A stretch of 64,000 bases of DNA, taken from Heloderma charlesbogerti. Taxonomy: Eukaryota > Chordata > Lepidosauria > Squamata > Helodermatidae. The stretch covers positions 620,001 through 684,000 of the forward strand of contig JANEZZ010002706.1 of the NCBI GenBank assembly GCA_026122225.1. Direction: 5' to 3'. Each line of letters begins with the position of its first letter. The first letter of the stretch is position 1. Made by a program: the position numbers and the translations under genes. A model generated the notes under the pieces. That model saw only the letters and a program-made list of their open reading frames with translations. It was not told the origin of the DNA and made no database searches. Positions 32,346 through 43,524 of the stretch are shown here, in pieces.

Positions 32346-33064
32346 TAAATGAGCATCAGCCCTGGTAGGCACAGGCACGACCACGCCAGCCCAGATTCTG
32401 ATACCTGTCTGTTTTGCCATGTCCTCATCCTCTGCCGCTCATTGGGGGTGGGGGTGCTGGGCTGGGCTGTGGGCCCCTGAACTTCAGCCTTAAGGTACTC
32501 CCACTACACCATTGGTTCAATCAATCCATGGAGGGGAATGGAGTTGTGCTGGATGGACATCAGCCCCTGATCTTTGACAATGAATCAAAGGTGAGAATGG
32601 AGCCTATAAGCCAAGCTAAGTAGGACTAGGCTCAACTGATGAAGGACTTGACCTAGGAGAGGCTGACAACAGTGATAAAGCACAGCTGGGAGAGATGCCA
32701 GGTAGCCAAATTGACAGGGTGTGGCCATAGAGAGGTGTGGCCTCAGCGTCCAAAGGATACAAGGAATGGAAGTGGGAAGGAGAAGGAGATGGCTGTGAAA
32801 AAGAAACTGGGGAAAGACGTCGGAGAGGACAGGCCTCTACATTGAGGAGTGGGACACTCGGAGGCCCAGCTAAGCTAGAGCCCAAAGCAGAAGGAAAAAG
32901 GAACTAAACAAAGGCCTGAGTGGAAAGTAGCTGCAGTAAGGTGTGTGTGGTCAGAGAACTGGGGAAAAAGCACAGGGGATGCACACATATTCACCGAGCA
33001 TGTGGGTGATAAGGTGAGAAGAGGTCTAGCAATGTGGTTTTCCAGAAAATGTTAAAGTGGCCAG
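32346..33064. other. Intergenic DNA, nothing recognised
   Basis: No gene or repeat assigned. Confidence 0.4.
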
Positions 33065-33070
33065 TATAGG

Positions 33071-33403
33071 GCCGCGGTGGCTTAGTGGTTAAGATGCTGA
33101 ACTGCAGACTGGAAGGTCGGCAGGTCAGCAGTTCGAGACCCGAGTGCTGCGTGACAGAGTGAGCTCCCGTCTTCAGTCCCAGCTCTTGCCAACCTAGCAG
33201 TTCGAAAGCAAGAAATTGCAAGTAGATAAATAGGTACCGCCTCGGCGGGAAAGGTGACAGCGCTCCGTGCACCTCGGTGTTCAGTCATGCCGGCCACATG
33301 ACCACGGAAGCGTCTTCGGACAGCGCTGGCTCTTCGGCTTAGAAACGGGGATGAGCGCCGCACCCTAGAGTCGGGCACGACTGGTTGGGGACACCTTTAC
33401 CTT
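33071..33403 (+). mobile_element. Sauria-type SINE, full length
   Basis: The head GCCGCGGTGGCTTAGTGGTT, B-box CAGTTCGAGACCC and BovB-like tail AGAGTCGGGCACGACTGG are followed by ACCTTTACCTTT. A 6-bp direct repeat TATAGG flanks it (33065-33070 and 33404-33409). Confidence 0.9.
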
Positions 33404-33429
33404 TATAGGTTAGAATCTGATTTAGCACA

Positions 33430-34050
33430 TTTTTATAACATCAGAACATACGAGCCCTGCTGGATCAGACCAAAGGCCTATCTGGTTCAGCAGTCTGTCC
33501 ATGGAGCGGCCAACCAAATGCCTGTGGGAAGCCCACAGGAAGGACATGAGGGCATCACCATCTCTTTCTCATGTTCCCCAGCTGCTGGTATCGAGAGGGA
33601 TACTGCCTCTGATACTGGAAGTAATATACAGCCATCAGGACTAGTAGCCATTGATAGCCTTCTCCTCCAGGAATTTGTCTAGCCCCCTTTTAAAGCCATC
33701 CAAATTGGTGACCATCACTAAGTCTTGTGGTAGCAAATTCCATAGTTTGACTATGGGTGGTGTGAAGAGGTCCTTCCTTCTATCTGCCCTGAATCTCCCA
33801 CCAATCAGCTTCATGGGATAACCCCAGGTTCTAGTACTGTGAGAGAGGGAGAAAAATGACTCCCAATCCACTTTCTCCACACCATCTATAATTGTATACA
33901 CCTCTATCATGTCCCCCTACTTAATCAGCTTTTTTTTCTAAGCTAAAAAGCTAGAAGCAAGGTAACCCCTCCTCAGAGAGGAGGAGTTCCATCCTCTTGA
34001 TCATTTTGGCTGCCTTTTTCTGACCTTTTGAGTGAGATAGTATGCAAACA
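33430..34050 (-). mobile_element. CR1/L3-like LINE 3' fragment
   Basis: The minus strand encodes FFSLSHSTRTWGYPMKLIGG, TPPIVKLWNLLPQDLV and LDGFKRGLDKFLEEKAINGY, the end of a LINE RT ORF, then a tail with GGCCTTTGGTCTGATCCAGC. The same tail family is at 38535 and 8428. Confidence 0.75.
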
Positions 34051-34194
34051 AGCAAGTAAAAGTCCATCATGCTAGATTTATACACTATATAAATATCCAG
34101 AGCGGTATTTTTTCCAATAGGCAAAAGCAGCTGAACTGAAGTGACTTGACTGAGGAAAAACTAAATAAATAAAATGAAGTGCATTTAATGTGAG

Positions 34195-34292
34195 ATGCAA
34201 TGCAACAATCCAATGCATATCTACTCAGAGGTAAGACCCACTGAATTCAATGGGCCTTCCTCCCTGGGATATGTGTGTGTAGCCTTCGAAGT
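34195..34292. repeat. Short foldback repeat
   Basis: Left part ATCTACTCAGAGGTAAGACC and right part TTCCTCCCTGGGATATGTG are inverse-related about the centre CACTGAATTCAATGGG, a common squamate foldback pattern. Confidence 0.55.
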
Positions 34293-34449
34293 AAAGCACC
34301 AAATATAACATAGAAACATAGAATAGTAGAATCATAGAATAGTAGGGTTGGAAGGGGCCTACAAGGCCATCGAGTCCAACCCTCTGCTCAATGCAGGAAT
34401 CCAAGTCAGAGCATCCCTGACAAATGGCTGTCCAGCCTCGTCTTGAATG

Positions 34450-35541
34450 CCTCCAGCGTGGGAGAGCCCATCACGTCCCTAGGGAATTGGTTCCATTGTC
34501 GTATTGCTCTAACAGACAGGACATTTTTCCTGATGTTCAGCCGGAATTTGGCTTCCTGTAACTTGAGCCCGTTATTCCGTGCCCTGCATCGAGAAGAGAT
34601 CCTGGCCTTCCTCTCTGCAACAACCTTTCAAGTACTTGAAGGGTGCTATCATATCTCCCCTCAGTCTTCTCAAGGCTAAACATGCCCAGTTCTTTCAGTC
34701 TCTCATAGGGCTTGGTTTCCAGTCCCCTGACATCTTTGTTGCCCTCCTCTGAACCCTCTCCAGCTTGTCTGCATCCTTCTTAAAGTGCAGTGCCCAGAAC
34801 TGGACACAGTACTCCAGATGAGGCCTAACCAGTGCTGAGTAGAGGGGAACTAGTATTTCTCAGGATTTGGAAGCTATGCTTCTATTAATGCAGCCCAAAA
34901 GAGCATTGGCCTTTTTTGCAGCCACATCAAATTGTTGGCTCATATTCAGCTTGCGATCAACAACAATTCCAAGATCCTTCTCACTTGTAGTGTCGTTGAG
35001 CCACGTATCCCCCATCTTGTAACTGTGCATTTGGTTTATTTTTTCTATCCCTATTAAATTTCATTCTGTTGTTTTCTGCCCAGTGCTCCAGTCTATCAAG
35101 ATCACTTTGAATTTTGTTTCTGTCTTCCGAGGTGTTAGCTATCCCACCCAATTTTGTGTCATCTGCAAATTTGATCAGCATTCCCTGCACCTCCTCCTCC
35201 AAGTCATTAATAAAAATGTTCAAGAGCACTGGGCCCATGACTGAGCCCTGTGGTACCCCGCTTGTTACCTCTCCCCAGTTTGAGAAGATAAGCACTCTTT
35301 GAGTCCGATTCTGTACCCAACTGTGGATCCACCTGATCGTTGTTTCATCTAGCCCACTTTGAGCTAGTTTGCTCATCAGGATATCATGGGGCACTTTGCC
35401 GAAAGCTATGCTGAAGCTGAGGTATATTATGTCCACAGCATTCCCACAGTCCACAAGGGAGGTTACCTGATCAAAAAATGAGATCAGATTCGTCTGGCAG
35501 GATTTGTTCTTGACAAATCCATGTTGGTTTTGAGTAATCAC
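34450..35541 (-). pseudogene. CR1 ORF2 C-terminal half: reverse transcriptase (dead)
   Basis: From 35541 downwards the frame reads ITQNQHGFVKNKSCQTNLIS, then NAVDIIYLSFSIAFGKVPHD, GVPQGSVMGPVLLNIFIND and [14 protein letters not shown]. The FADD catalytic box survives. The motif-A aspartates, present as YLDFSKAFD in the family, have become Ser and Gly (YLSFSIAFG). The frame breaks near 35030, and C-terminal sequence continues to the 3' UTR near 34450 in other frames. Confidence 0.85.
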
Positions 35542-35607
35542 TGCATTGTTTTCAAGGTGCTTACAGATGGATTGCTTTAGAATCTGCTCCAGAATTTTCC
35601 CAGGGAT

Positions 35608-36376
35608 TCATGCCAAACTGACTGGTCTGTAGTTCCCAGGTTCCTCCTTTTTACCCTTTTTGAAGATAGGGACAACATTAGCCCTCCTCCAGTCCTCTGA
35701 CACTTCCCCTGTCCTCCATGATTTCTCAAACAGAATAGACAGCAGTTCTGAGAGTTCTTCTGCTAGTTCCTTTATTACTCTAGGATGCAGTTCATCTGGC
35801 CCTGGAGATTTGAACTCATTCAAAGTAATTAGGTGTTCCTTGACCATATGCCTTTCGATCTCAAGCTGTAATCCTTCCCCTTCAGCCTGTACTTCGCCTT
35901 TGTCAGGCGGGGTCATAGACCCTCTTTTGGGAGAAGACTGAGCCAAAGTAGGTATTGAGCACTTCTGCCTTTTCTTTGTCATCTGTTATCATTTAGCCAT
36001 CCTTATTTAACAGCTGAACCACCATTTCTTTCCTCTGTCTTTTACTATGTACGTATCTGAAGAAAGCCTTTTTGTTGCTTTTAGCATCCCTCGCTAGCCT
36101 TAGCTCGTTCTCAGCTTTAGCCTTCCTGACGCTATCCCTGCAATTCTGTGCTACCTGCCTGTACTCTTCCTTTGTTGGTTGGCCTTCTTTCCACTTCCTA
36201 TATGTGTACTTTTTTGTTTTCAGGTCATCTCTTAGCTTTTTATGAAGCCACATTGGCTTCTTCTGTTGTCTTCCGCCTTTCTTGTTGAAATTGTTTGTAA
36301 TTGTGCCTTGAGAATTTTCTTTTTTAAAAACTCCCATCCATCTTGGACTCCTTTTCTTGTTAGAGTTGCTTGCCAT
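35608..36376 (-). pseudogene. CR1 ORF2 middle part: RT N-terminal extension
   Basis: Two frames read KLRDDLKTKKYTYRKWKEGQ, RDAKSNKKAFFRYVHSKRQR, then SPGPDELHPRVIKELAEELS and RRANVVPIFKKGKKEEPGNY with RPVSLA. These are the RT fingers of the CR1 clade. A stop near 35993 and a frame change separate the pieces. Confidence 0.85.
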
Positions 36377-37230
36377 GGGACCTTGCTTGTCATTGTTCTG
36401 AGTTTATTAAAACCAGCTTTCCTAAAATCCAGGGTACGCATTTGGCTATACTCGGCTTTTGCTTCCTTTAGAACCGTGAACTCAAGTATAACATGGTTGC
36501 TTTCCCCCAGAGTTCCTGTAACTGCTACTTTGCCTACTAAGTCATCTGTGTTGGTTAGGATCAAGTCAAGAATAGCCGATCCTCTAGTTCCTACCTCTAC
36601 TTTCTGTAGGAGGAAGTTATCCGCCACACAAGTCAGGAATTTCCTGGAGGGGCCATGTTTTGCAGAATTTGTCTCCCAACAGATATTGGGGGAATTGAAG
36701 TCCCCCATTACTACTAGATCATGTTTCCTTGAAACATTAGCAATTTGCTTTTCAAAAGTTTCATCCTCGTCTTCACCTTGATTGGGTGGCCGGTAGTAGA
36801 CTCTGACCACCATGTTCCTTTTATTCTTTGCTCCATTAATTTTGATCCAGATGCTCTTGATGGGGCTACCAAACTCATCCTTCTGTGCAGAGATACGTAT
36901 TTTTCACATACAGTGCAATCCCACCTCCCTTTCTGTTCCTCCTGTTCTTTTCAAACAAGTTATATCCTTCAACTGCTGTATTCCAGTCATGAGAGTCATC
37001 CTACCAAGTCTCAGTTATACCTATCAAGTCATAATTTCCCTCTTGTATTAAGAGTTCAAGTTTGTTCTGTTTGTTTCCCATACTCTGGGCATTAGTATAT
37101 AGACATCGAAGACCATGTGCTTCATGGTCTGGCTTTCTTCCTACACGTTTGTGAAGACTATTATTGGGCACTATTAGAGCTGTTCTCTCCCTTGCGGTGC
37201 ATGAGCCTTCGTCCATTGTTACCCCCAACT
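36232..37230 (-). pseudogene. CR1 ORF2 N-terminal part: APE-type endonuclease
   Basis: The frames include LYTNAQSMGNKQNKLELLIQ with DLIGITETW (37051-37110 area), then VYYRPPNQGEDEDETFEKQI, VVMGDFNSPNICW and LDLILTNTDDLVGKV with ESNHVILEF. The GDFN and SNH blocks are recognisable nuclease motifs. A stop after ITETW (about 37001) and frameshifts inactivate it. Confidence 0.85.
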
Positions 37231-37254
37231 TTACGTCTCCTTTCCCCGTAGGAT

Positions 37255-38283
37255 TCAGTTTAAAGCCCTCCTGATGAAGTTCTTCATGCTGTTGCCAAAC
37301 ACATTCTTCCCAGCCTGTGTGAGGTGCAACCCGTCCCTTGCCAACAGTCCATCTTCCAGGAATTATAGCCCGTGGTCCTAGAATCCAAATCTCTCTCATC
37401 GGCACCACCTTCGTAGCCAGTCATTCACCCCGAGTATTTTTCTTTCCCTTTCTGTCCCTCTTCTAACTACTGGAAGGATGGATGAGAAAACTATCTGGGC
37501 CCCAAAGTTCTTGAGTTTCCTTCCCAAAGCTTCAAAGTCTGACGTGATTTCTTCGTAGCTCCACTTGGTGGTATCATTTGTTCCCACATGGATGAGAAGA
37601 AAGGGATACTCGTCAGTGGGCTTTATGAGTGCAGGCAACCCTTCAGTCACATGTCTAATTCGTCCTCCCGGGACACAGCATACCTAGCGAGTCCACAGGT
37701 CTTTGCAACATACTTGGGTTTTGATCCCACGCAGCAAGGAGTCTCCCACTACTACTCCTTTTCTCTTCTTGTTGTTGTAGGCCTTGGTTTCATCGCCTCT
37801 GCTTGGCTGACCTTCAGCCTCTTGCTCCCTCTCATGCAGGTTCCCCTGTAATTCTCCCTCTGCAGGCTGTCCTCCAGTCTCATCTTCACGTACCTGGAAA
37901 TGGTTCCCTAGTTCCACTGCCTCCACTGGTGCCCAGTGTCTTCTAGTTCTTCTGCTCCTAACTGTCACCCTTTTCCAAGGAGTATCCTCTACTTCATTTT
38001 TCCTCACCTCAGCAGTTTCCTCTTCTGCCTCAGCTTGCTGTTTCTCTTCTAACTTCTGTTCTTCACTTTGCTGCTGTAGTTCCACCATTCTGTCCAAGAA
38101 CTCTTCGTGTTCTCTTATTCCCTGGAGGGTCGACATTCGCCGCTCTAGTCCTCTTACTTTTTCTTCCAGCAGCGTGATCAACTTGCACTTGTTGCAGGTG
38201 TAGGCCATGTTGTTCTCAAGCAAGAAAACAAACATGGCACACACCTTGCAGGTCACCACCACTGGAGAGTCTTGTCCTTCCAT
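37255..38283 (-). pseudogene. CR1 ORF1: coiled-coil plus SGNH esterase-like protein, with stops
   Basis: The frame from 38283 begins with a Cys-containing segment (CKVCAMFVF, CNKCK), then a coiled coil (LLEEKVRGLERRMSTLQ) and a charged linker. Next comes an SGNH hydrolase-like domain: VVVGDSLLRG (nucleophile Ser), HVGTND (Gly/Asn block) and RDGLHLT (Asp-His block at about 37324-37335). All lie in one frame that ends at TGA 37255-37257 and is interrupted by stops at 37684-37686, 37396-37398, 37378-37380 and 37363-37365. Esterase-type ORF1 is known from CR1. Confidence 0.8.
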
Positions 38284-38534
38284 AGTCTCTTTTCCCTTTT
38301 TGTGTCTAGCTTCCTGGTTGTTCTAGAGTAGCCTGTGCCTGGTCCTCTACTCACTCTTTGCCTTTGTCTCTTCTGCCACTGCAGCTCCCCTGGCCAACTC
38401 CTGTTTGCTCCCCCTGTTTGCTCGCTCTGATCGCTCACTCTCTCGGAGCTTGCTTCCTTCTGTAGTCCCTAGACCAGCTGGAGCAGCTTCCTCTGCTCTG
38501 CTCAGCTGGGAAGCGGGAAACAGACATATGTGAA

Positions 38535-38935
38535 TGTAACATGTAACCCATGAAGCTGATTGGTGGGAGATTCAGGACAGATAAAAGGAAGTCCTTCTTC
38601 ACACAGTGCAGAGTTAAACTGTGGAATCTGCTACCGCAGGATGTAGTGATGGCCACCAATTTGGATGGCTTTAAAAGGAGGTTGGACAAATTCCTGGAGG
38701 AAACGGCTATCAATGGTTACTAGTCCTGATGGCTGTGTGCTACCTCCAGTGCCAGAGGCAGTGAGCCTATGTACACCAGTTGCTGGGGAACATGGGTGGG
38801 AGGGCGCTGTTGCGCTCATGCCCTGCTTGTAGGTTCCTGGTTGACAGCTGGTTGGCCACCGTGTGAACAGAGTGCTGGACTAGATGGACCCTTGGCCTGA
38901 TCCAGCAGGGCTTCCTCGTATGTTCTTATCTTTTT
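38535..38935 (+). mobile_element. CR1/L3-like LINE 3' end
   Basis: AAGGAAGTCCTTCTTCACAC, then GGAATCTGCTACCGCAGGAT and AGGTTGGACAAATTCCTGGA encode an RT tail; GATGGACCCTTGGCCTGATC and CAGCAGGGCTTCCTCGTATG form the 3' UTR end. Confidence 0.8.
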
Positions 38936-38954
38936 ATTAGATTACTTGTAAATC

Positions 38955-39240
38955 AGAACCTCTTTCAGCCCGAGGGTCAAACTGCATTTTGGGGGTAGTT
39001 TTCAGGGGCCGCATTCCAGAGATGGGTAGGGGCAGAGCCAAAATATCAGCCTATTTTAGCTTGCTTTAGGAGGAGAGGCATGTCAGCCTTTTAGAATGGG
39101 GAATAAACTGCACAAATGCTGTGGAGCCACCCAATGGTCAGTGGCTTGGCGAAAGGGGGAGGAGCCAGGGGAAAGGGACCTAGCTATTTGGGGACCCCAG
39201 AGATATGAATTTGGTCTCCAGACCAGAGATTCTGCACCCG
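38955..39240 (-). repeat. 'GGTGCAGAACCTC'-family MITE
   Basis: On the minus strand it starts ACGGGTGCAGAATCTCTGGT and ends CTGAAAGAGGTTCTGATTT; the inner part has CATTCTAAAAGGCTGACATG as in the sisters. Confidence 0.75.
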
Positions 39241-39274
39241 TCTTGTAAACATTTTAAGACATGACAATTCAATA

Positions 39275-40300
39275 GAATTAATTAATTAATTACATTTCTG
39301 TACCACCCAGTACAGAAGCTCTCTGGGAGGTTCACAAAAATTAAAACTGCAAAGTGTAGAGTAAAAACAATATAAAATATAAAAGCTTAAAACTACAGTA
39401 TAAAAATACAACCAGAATGAAACCCAGCAGCAGTGCAGAGATTTGAAATACAGTAACAAATTTAAAACAGCAACGTTAAAAGACTAAAATGCTAAAATGC
39501 TGGGAAAATAAAAAGGTCCTCTTCATCTGGCACCGAAAAGAGTACAACGTAGGTGGCAGGCGAACCTCCCTAGGGAGCTCCCACAGCAGGGGTGCCACAG
39601 CAGAAAAGGCCCTCTTCCTGGTAGCTACCCACCTCACTTCCTTTGGCAGGGCTCCTGGAGAAGGACTCCTGAAGATGATCTTAGGGTCTGGGCAAGTATA
39701 CATGAGACGAGGCGATCCTTCAGATAACCTGGCCCCAAGCCATTTAGGGCTTTGAATGTTAATACCAGCACTTTGAATCGGGCCTGGAAATGGACTGGCA
39801 GCCAGTGCAGCTGGAAAAGTACTGGCATGATATGATCACATTGGCCAGTCCCTGTCAACAAATCAATCTCACTGCCCTCTTTTGGATCAGCTGAAATTTC
39901 TGGACCGTTTTCAAAGGCAGCCCCACGTATAATGCATTGCAGTAATCCAGACAAGAGGTTATCAGAGCATGGATAACTGTAGCTAGGCTATCTCTGTCCA
40001 GATAAGGGCGTAGTTGGTATATCAACCTAAGCTGATAAAAGGTGCTCCATGCCACTGAGTCCACCTGTGCCTCAAGTGACAGTTCTGGGTCCAAGAGCAC
40101 CCCCAAACTATGAATGTGGTCCATTAGGGGGAGTGCAACCCCCTCCAGGAGAAGTTGAACATCAGTTAGCTGGGCAGATGAACCACCTACTAACAGTACC
40201 TTCATCTTGTCTGGACTAAGTCTCAATTTATTGACACTCATCCAGTCCATTACTGCACCCAGGCGCTGATTCAGAACCACCACTGCCTCACTTGGATTTC
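39275..40300 (-). mobile_element. L2 LINE 3' fragment with RT C-terminus
   Basis: From 40283 the minus strand encodes VVLNQRLGAVMDWMSVNKLR, SPDKMKVLLVGG, then LDYCNALYVGLPLKTVQKFQ and, after a frameshift near 39855, QCDHIMPVLFQLHWLPVHFQ with KVLVLTFKALNGLGPGYLKD. This is the L2 reverse-transcriptase end. The tail at 39275 is ATTAATTAATTACATTTCTG. Confidence 0.88.
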
Positions 40301-40418
40301 TACATTATTAATTTGCTGGGGAGGGAAGGGAAGGGAAGGAGTAGCATGCCCAAAGAACTCTGCAATATATTCCTGGGGCAGTTACCAGAAAAAAAAATGC
40401 AAATTTTAACTTTGAACC

Positions 40419-40460
40419 AGCATGATTATGATTATGATTACGATTACCATTATTATTGTT
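40419..40460 (+). repeat. (GATTAT)n / (TTATTG)n microsatellite
   Basis: Repeated GATTAT units turning into ATTATTGTTGTTG, probably a LINE tail, since TTCTATATAGGCTCTCTGGG follows. Confidence 0.7.
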
Positions 40461-40699
40461 GTTGTTATGTCATTTCTATATAGGCTCTCTGGGTGTTCAG
40501 AACAATTCACAAGAAAATACAAAAAATACATTATAAACATTGTAATTACACTGCATCCATACAATTCAATCCATGAATTATATCCATTCATTATGTTACT
40601 AATTTGATTTTGTGAAACAATGCATTAGAAAAGTAATAAATAATAAATAATAATAATTTTTAGAAATTGACATTTTCCCATTGTATAATTTGTTGTTGT

Positions 40700-41581
40700 T
40701 CAGTCGTTAAGTCGTGTCCGACTCTTCGTGACCCCATGGACCATAGCACGCCAGGCCTTCCTGTCCTCCGCTCTCTCCCGGAGTGTGCTCAAGTTCATAT
40801 TCATTGCATCGGTGATGCTATCTAGCCATCTCATCCTCCGCTGTCCCCTTCTCCTTTTGCCTTCAATCTTTCCCAGCATCAGGGTCTTTTCCAGAGAGTT
40901 TTCTCTTCGCATTAGGTGGCCAAAATATTTGAGCTTCAGCTTCAGTTTCTGTCCTTCCAATGCGCACTCAGGGTTGATTTCCTTTAGGGTTGACTGATTT
41001 GACCTCCTTGCAGTCCAGGGGACTTGTAAGAGTCTTCTCCAGCACCACAGTTCGAAAGCATTAATTCTTCGGCGCTCAGCCTTCCTTATAGTCCAACTCT
41101 CACAGCCATATGTTGCTACTGGGAAAACAATAGCTCTGATTATACGAATCTTTATTGGCAAGGTGATGTCTCTGCTTCTTACTATGCTGTCTAGGTTTGC
41201 CATAGCTTTCTTCCCAAGGAGCAAGCGTCTTTTAATTTCATGGCTACAGTCACCATCTGCGGTGAACTTGGAGCCCAAGAAAATAAAATCTGTCACTGCT
41301 TCCATTTCTTCCCCTTCTATATGCCAGGAAGTGATGGGGCCAGATGCCATGATCTTAGTTTTTTTAATGTTGACTTTCAAACCAGCTTTTGCACTCTCCA
41401 CTTTCACCCTCAACAAGAGGCCCTTTAGATCCTCTTCGCTTTCTGCCATTAGGGTGGTATTATCTGCGTATCTGAGGTTGTTGATAATTCTCCCAGCAAT
41501 CTTAATTCCGACCTGTGATTCATCCAACCCAGCGTTTCTCATGATACACTCTGCATATAAATTAAATAAGCAGGGCGACAA
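40700..41581 (-). pseudogene. BovB reverse transcriptase, C-terminal half with altered catalytic box
   Basis: The 293-residue frame includes CLFNLYAECIMRNAGLDESQ, then NNLRYADNTTLMAESEEDLK, TSWHIEGEEMEAVTDFIFLG, YGCESWTIRKAERRRINAFE and ends RAMVHGVTKSRTRLND. The RT box normally reads YADD; here it is YADN, which removes one metal-binding aspartate. Upstream, a stop after KGV near 41594 breaks the ORF. Confidence 0.92.
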
Positions 41582-41593
41582 TATATAGCCTTG

Positions 41594-41941
41594 TCATACT
41601 CCTTTCCCAATTTTGAACCAATCGGTTGTTCCATGTCTGGTTCTTACTGTTGCTTCTTGACCCTCATACAGGTTTCTCAGGAGACAGGTAAGGTGGTCTG
41701 GTACTCCCATCTGTTGAAAAATTTGCCACAGTTTGTTGTGATCCACACTATCAAAGGCTTTAGCATAGTCAATGAAGCAGAAATAGACGTTTTTCTGGGA
41801 TTCTCTTGCTTTCTCCATGATGCAGCGAATGTTGGCGATTTGATCTCTAGTTCCTCTGCCTCTTCGAAACCCAGCTTGTACTTCCGGTAGTTCTCGGTTC
41901 ACATGCTGCTGAAGCCTAGCTTGTAGGATTTTGAGCATCAC
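41594..41941 (-). pseudogene. BovB reverse transcriptase, palm motif A segment
   Basis: Encodes LQARLQQHVNRELPEVQAGF, RRGRGTRDQIANIRCIMEKA and YFCFIDYAKAFDSVDHNKLW, with motif A (FIDYAKAFD) intact. It ends TDWFKIGKGV, followed by a stop in place of the next codon. Confidence 0.9.
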
Positions 41942-42028
41942 CTTGCTGGCATGTGAAATGAGCGCAATTGTACGGTAGTCTGAACACTCTTTGGCATTGC
42001 CCTTCTTTGGAACTGGAATGTAAACTGA

Positions 42029-42991
42029 CTACCTTTTCCAGTCTTGTGGCCACTGTTGAGTGTTCCAAATTTGTTGACATATTGAGTGCAGCACTTTAAC
42101 AGCATCATCTTTTAGGATTTTAAATAGCTCAGCTGGAATACTGTCATCTCCGCTAGCTTTGTTGTTAGTAATGCTTCCTAAGGCCCACTTGACTTCACTC
42201 TCTAGGATGTCCGGCTCAAGTTCAGTGACCGCACTATCATGGCTATCAGGGACATTAAGAACTTTCCTGTATAGTTCTTCTGTGTATTCTTTCCACCTCT
42301 TCTTAATCTCATCTGCTTCTGTTAGGTCCCTGCCTTCTTTGTCCTTGATCATGCCCGTCTTTGCACAAAACGTTCCCTTGAGATCTCCGATTTTCTTGAA
42401 AAGATCTCTAGTCTTTCCCATTCTATTGTTTTCCTCGATTTCCTTGCATTGTTCATTTAAGAAGGCCTTCTTGTCTCTCCTTGCTATTCTCTGGAACTCT
42501 GCATTCAGTTGGGTATATCTTCCCCTTTCTCCCTTGCTTTTCGCTTCCCTTCTTTCCTCAGCTACTTGTAAAGCCTCATCAGACAGCCACTTTGCTTTCT
42601 TTTTCTTTGGGATGGATTGAGTTGCTGCCTCCTGAACAGTGTTACAGACCTCTGTCCATAGTTCCTCAGGCACTCTGTCTATCAGGTCTAATCCCTTAAA
42701 TCTATTCCTCATCTCCACTGTATATTCATAAGGCATATGATTTAGGTCATACCTGAATGGTTTAGTGGTTTTCCCTACGTTCTTCAATTTAAGCCGAAAT
42801 TTTGCAAGAAGCAGCTCATGATCTGAGCCACAGTCAGCTCCAGGTCTTGTTTTGACTGACTGTATAGAGCTTCTCCATCTTTGGCTGCAAAGGACATAAT
42901 CAATCTGATTTCGATATTGACCATCTGGTGATGTCCATGTGTAGAGTCGCCTCTTGTGCTGTTGGAAAAGCGTGTTTGCTATGATCAGCAT
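42029..42991 (-). pseudogene. BovB endonuclease end and linker to RT
   Basis: The 320-residue frame starts MLIIANTLFQQHKRRLYTWT and contains NQIDYVLCSQRW and GADCGSDHELLLAKFRL, the last two APE-nuclease blocks. It then has a charged linker (PKKKKAKWLSDEALQVAEER) and ends ICQQIWNTQQWPQDWKR before a stop. Confidence 0.92.
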
Positions 42992-43040
42992 GTTCTCTTG
43001 ACAAAACTCTATTAGCCTTTGTCCTGCTTCATTGTATAAT

Positions 43041-43380
43041 AGGGTTATTGTTTTTCTGGAAATCCCACATTACTGTTTGGAGGCTTTTTTTTATATTATT
43101 TACATTGTGTTCAGGCTGTTTTTCCAATACAATTTCCCAAAGCATTGTTCAGAATTTAAAATATCAATAGAAATTGCATAACACAACACAAAACTAAAGT
43201 GAATGTTGGCTTTCACTGTTGATTTTTAGCCTTGTTTTACATTGAAGTGGCAAATAAAAAGTTGAATTCAGTCATCAAAGGGGCCTGGAGGACTTCCTGG
43301 GGGAATCATCTTTTGGTGAGGCGCCATTACTGAAAAGGCCCTTCCTCTTAACATAGCAGAGCTTCCCCCGTTCCTATACA
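43041..43380. other. Old repeat remnant beside BovB
   Basis: GGGGCCTGGAGGACTTCCTG, then GGTGAGGCGCCATTACTGAA and AAGGCCCTTCC look like reversed L2-type coding sequence. The BovB insertion may have split one L2 copy between 40460-40560 and here. Confidence 0.35.
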
Positions 43381-43518
43381 GTGGGGATGGGGGGAGACCT
43401 GTAGCCTTCCAGATGTTGTTGGACTTGAGCTCCAAAAATTTCCAACCATGGTAGCCAGGGATGATGGGAGTTGTAGTCCCAGCAACATTTGGAGGGCCAC
43501 AAGTTTCTCTCCCCTGCT
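43381..43518. repeat. Foldback hAT-like MITE
   Basis: GGAGACCTGTAGCCTTCCAG side against GAGGGCCACAAGTTTCTCTC; the core has GATGATGGGAGTTGTAGTCC. Confidence 0.75.
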
Positions 43519-43524
43519 CAACAG

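Larger units (their letters stand above)
34317..38460 (-). mobile_element. CR1 LINE, nearly complete, with ORF1 and ORF2 remnants
   Basis: The 3' end at 34317-34350 has CR1-type ATAGAATAGTAG / ATCATAGAAT repeats. ORF2 remnants (endonuclease and reverse transcriptase) run from about 37230 to 34450 and the ORF1 esterase-type protein lies at 37255-38283. At about 4.1 kb it is close to a full CR1. The 5' boundary near 38460 is approximate, and I found no clear target duplication, as usual for CR1. Many stops make it inactive. Confidence 0.88.
40690..43030 (-). mobile_element. BovB (RTE) LINE, 5'-truncated
   Basis: Flanked by a perfect 10-bp duplication ATTGTATAAT (40680-40689 and 43031-43040). 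The minus strand ends in GTCACGAAGAGTCGGACACG, then ACTGAACAACAACA, the BovB 3' tail. Coding pieces cover the last part of the endonuclease (DQIDYVLC-type region) through the RT and C-terminal domain. At 2341 bp it lacks about the first 0.9 kb. Confidence 0.95.

Noticed and set aside
33071..33145. tRNA-like head that might be a tRNA gene
   Set aside because: It is the 5' end of a full-length Sauria-type SINE with target duplication and BovB-like tail.
36242..36781. 179-codon plus-strand frame in the CR1 region
   Set aside because: It is antisense to the CR1 endonuclease ORF, which has clear nuclease motifs on the minus strand.
42159..42620. 153-codon plus-strand frame rich in Ser and Leu, resembling a membrane protein
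   Set aside because: It is antisense to the charged BovB linker; the same shadow appears at 48457-49035 in the other copy.
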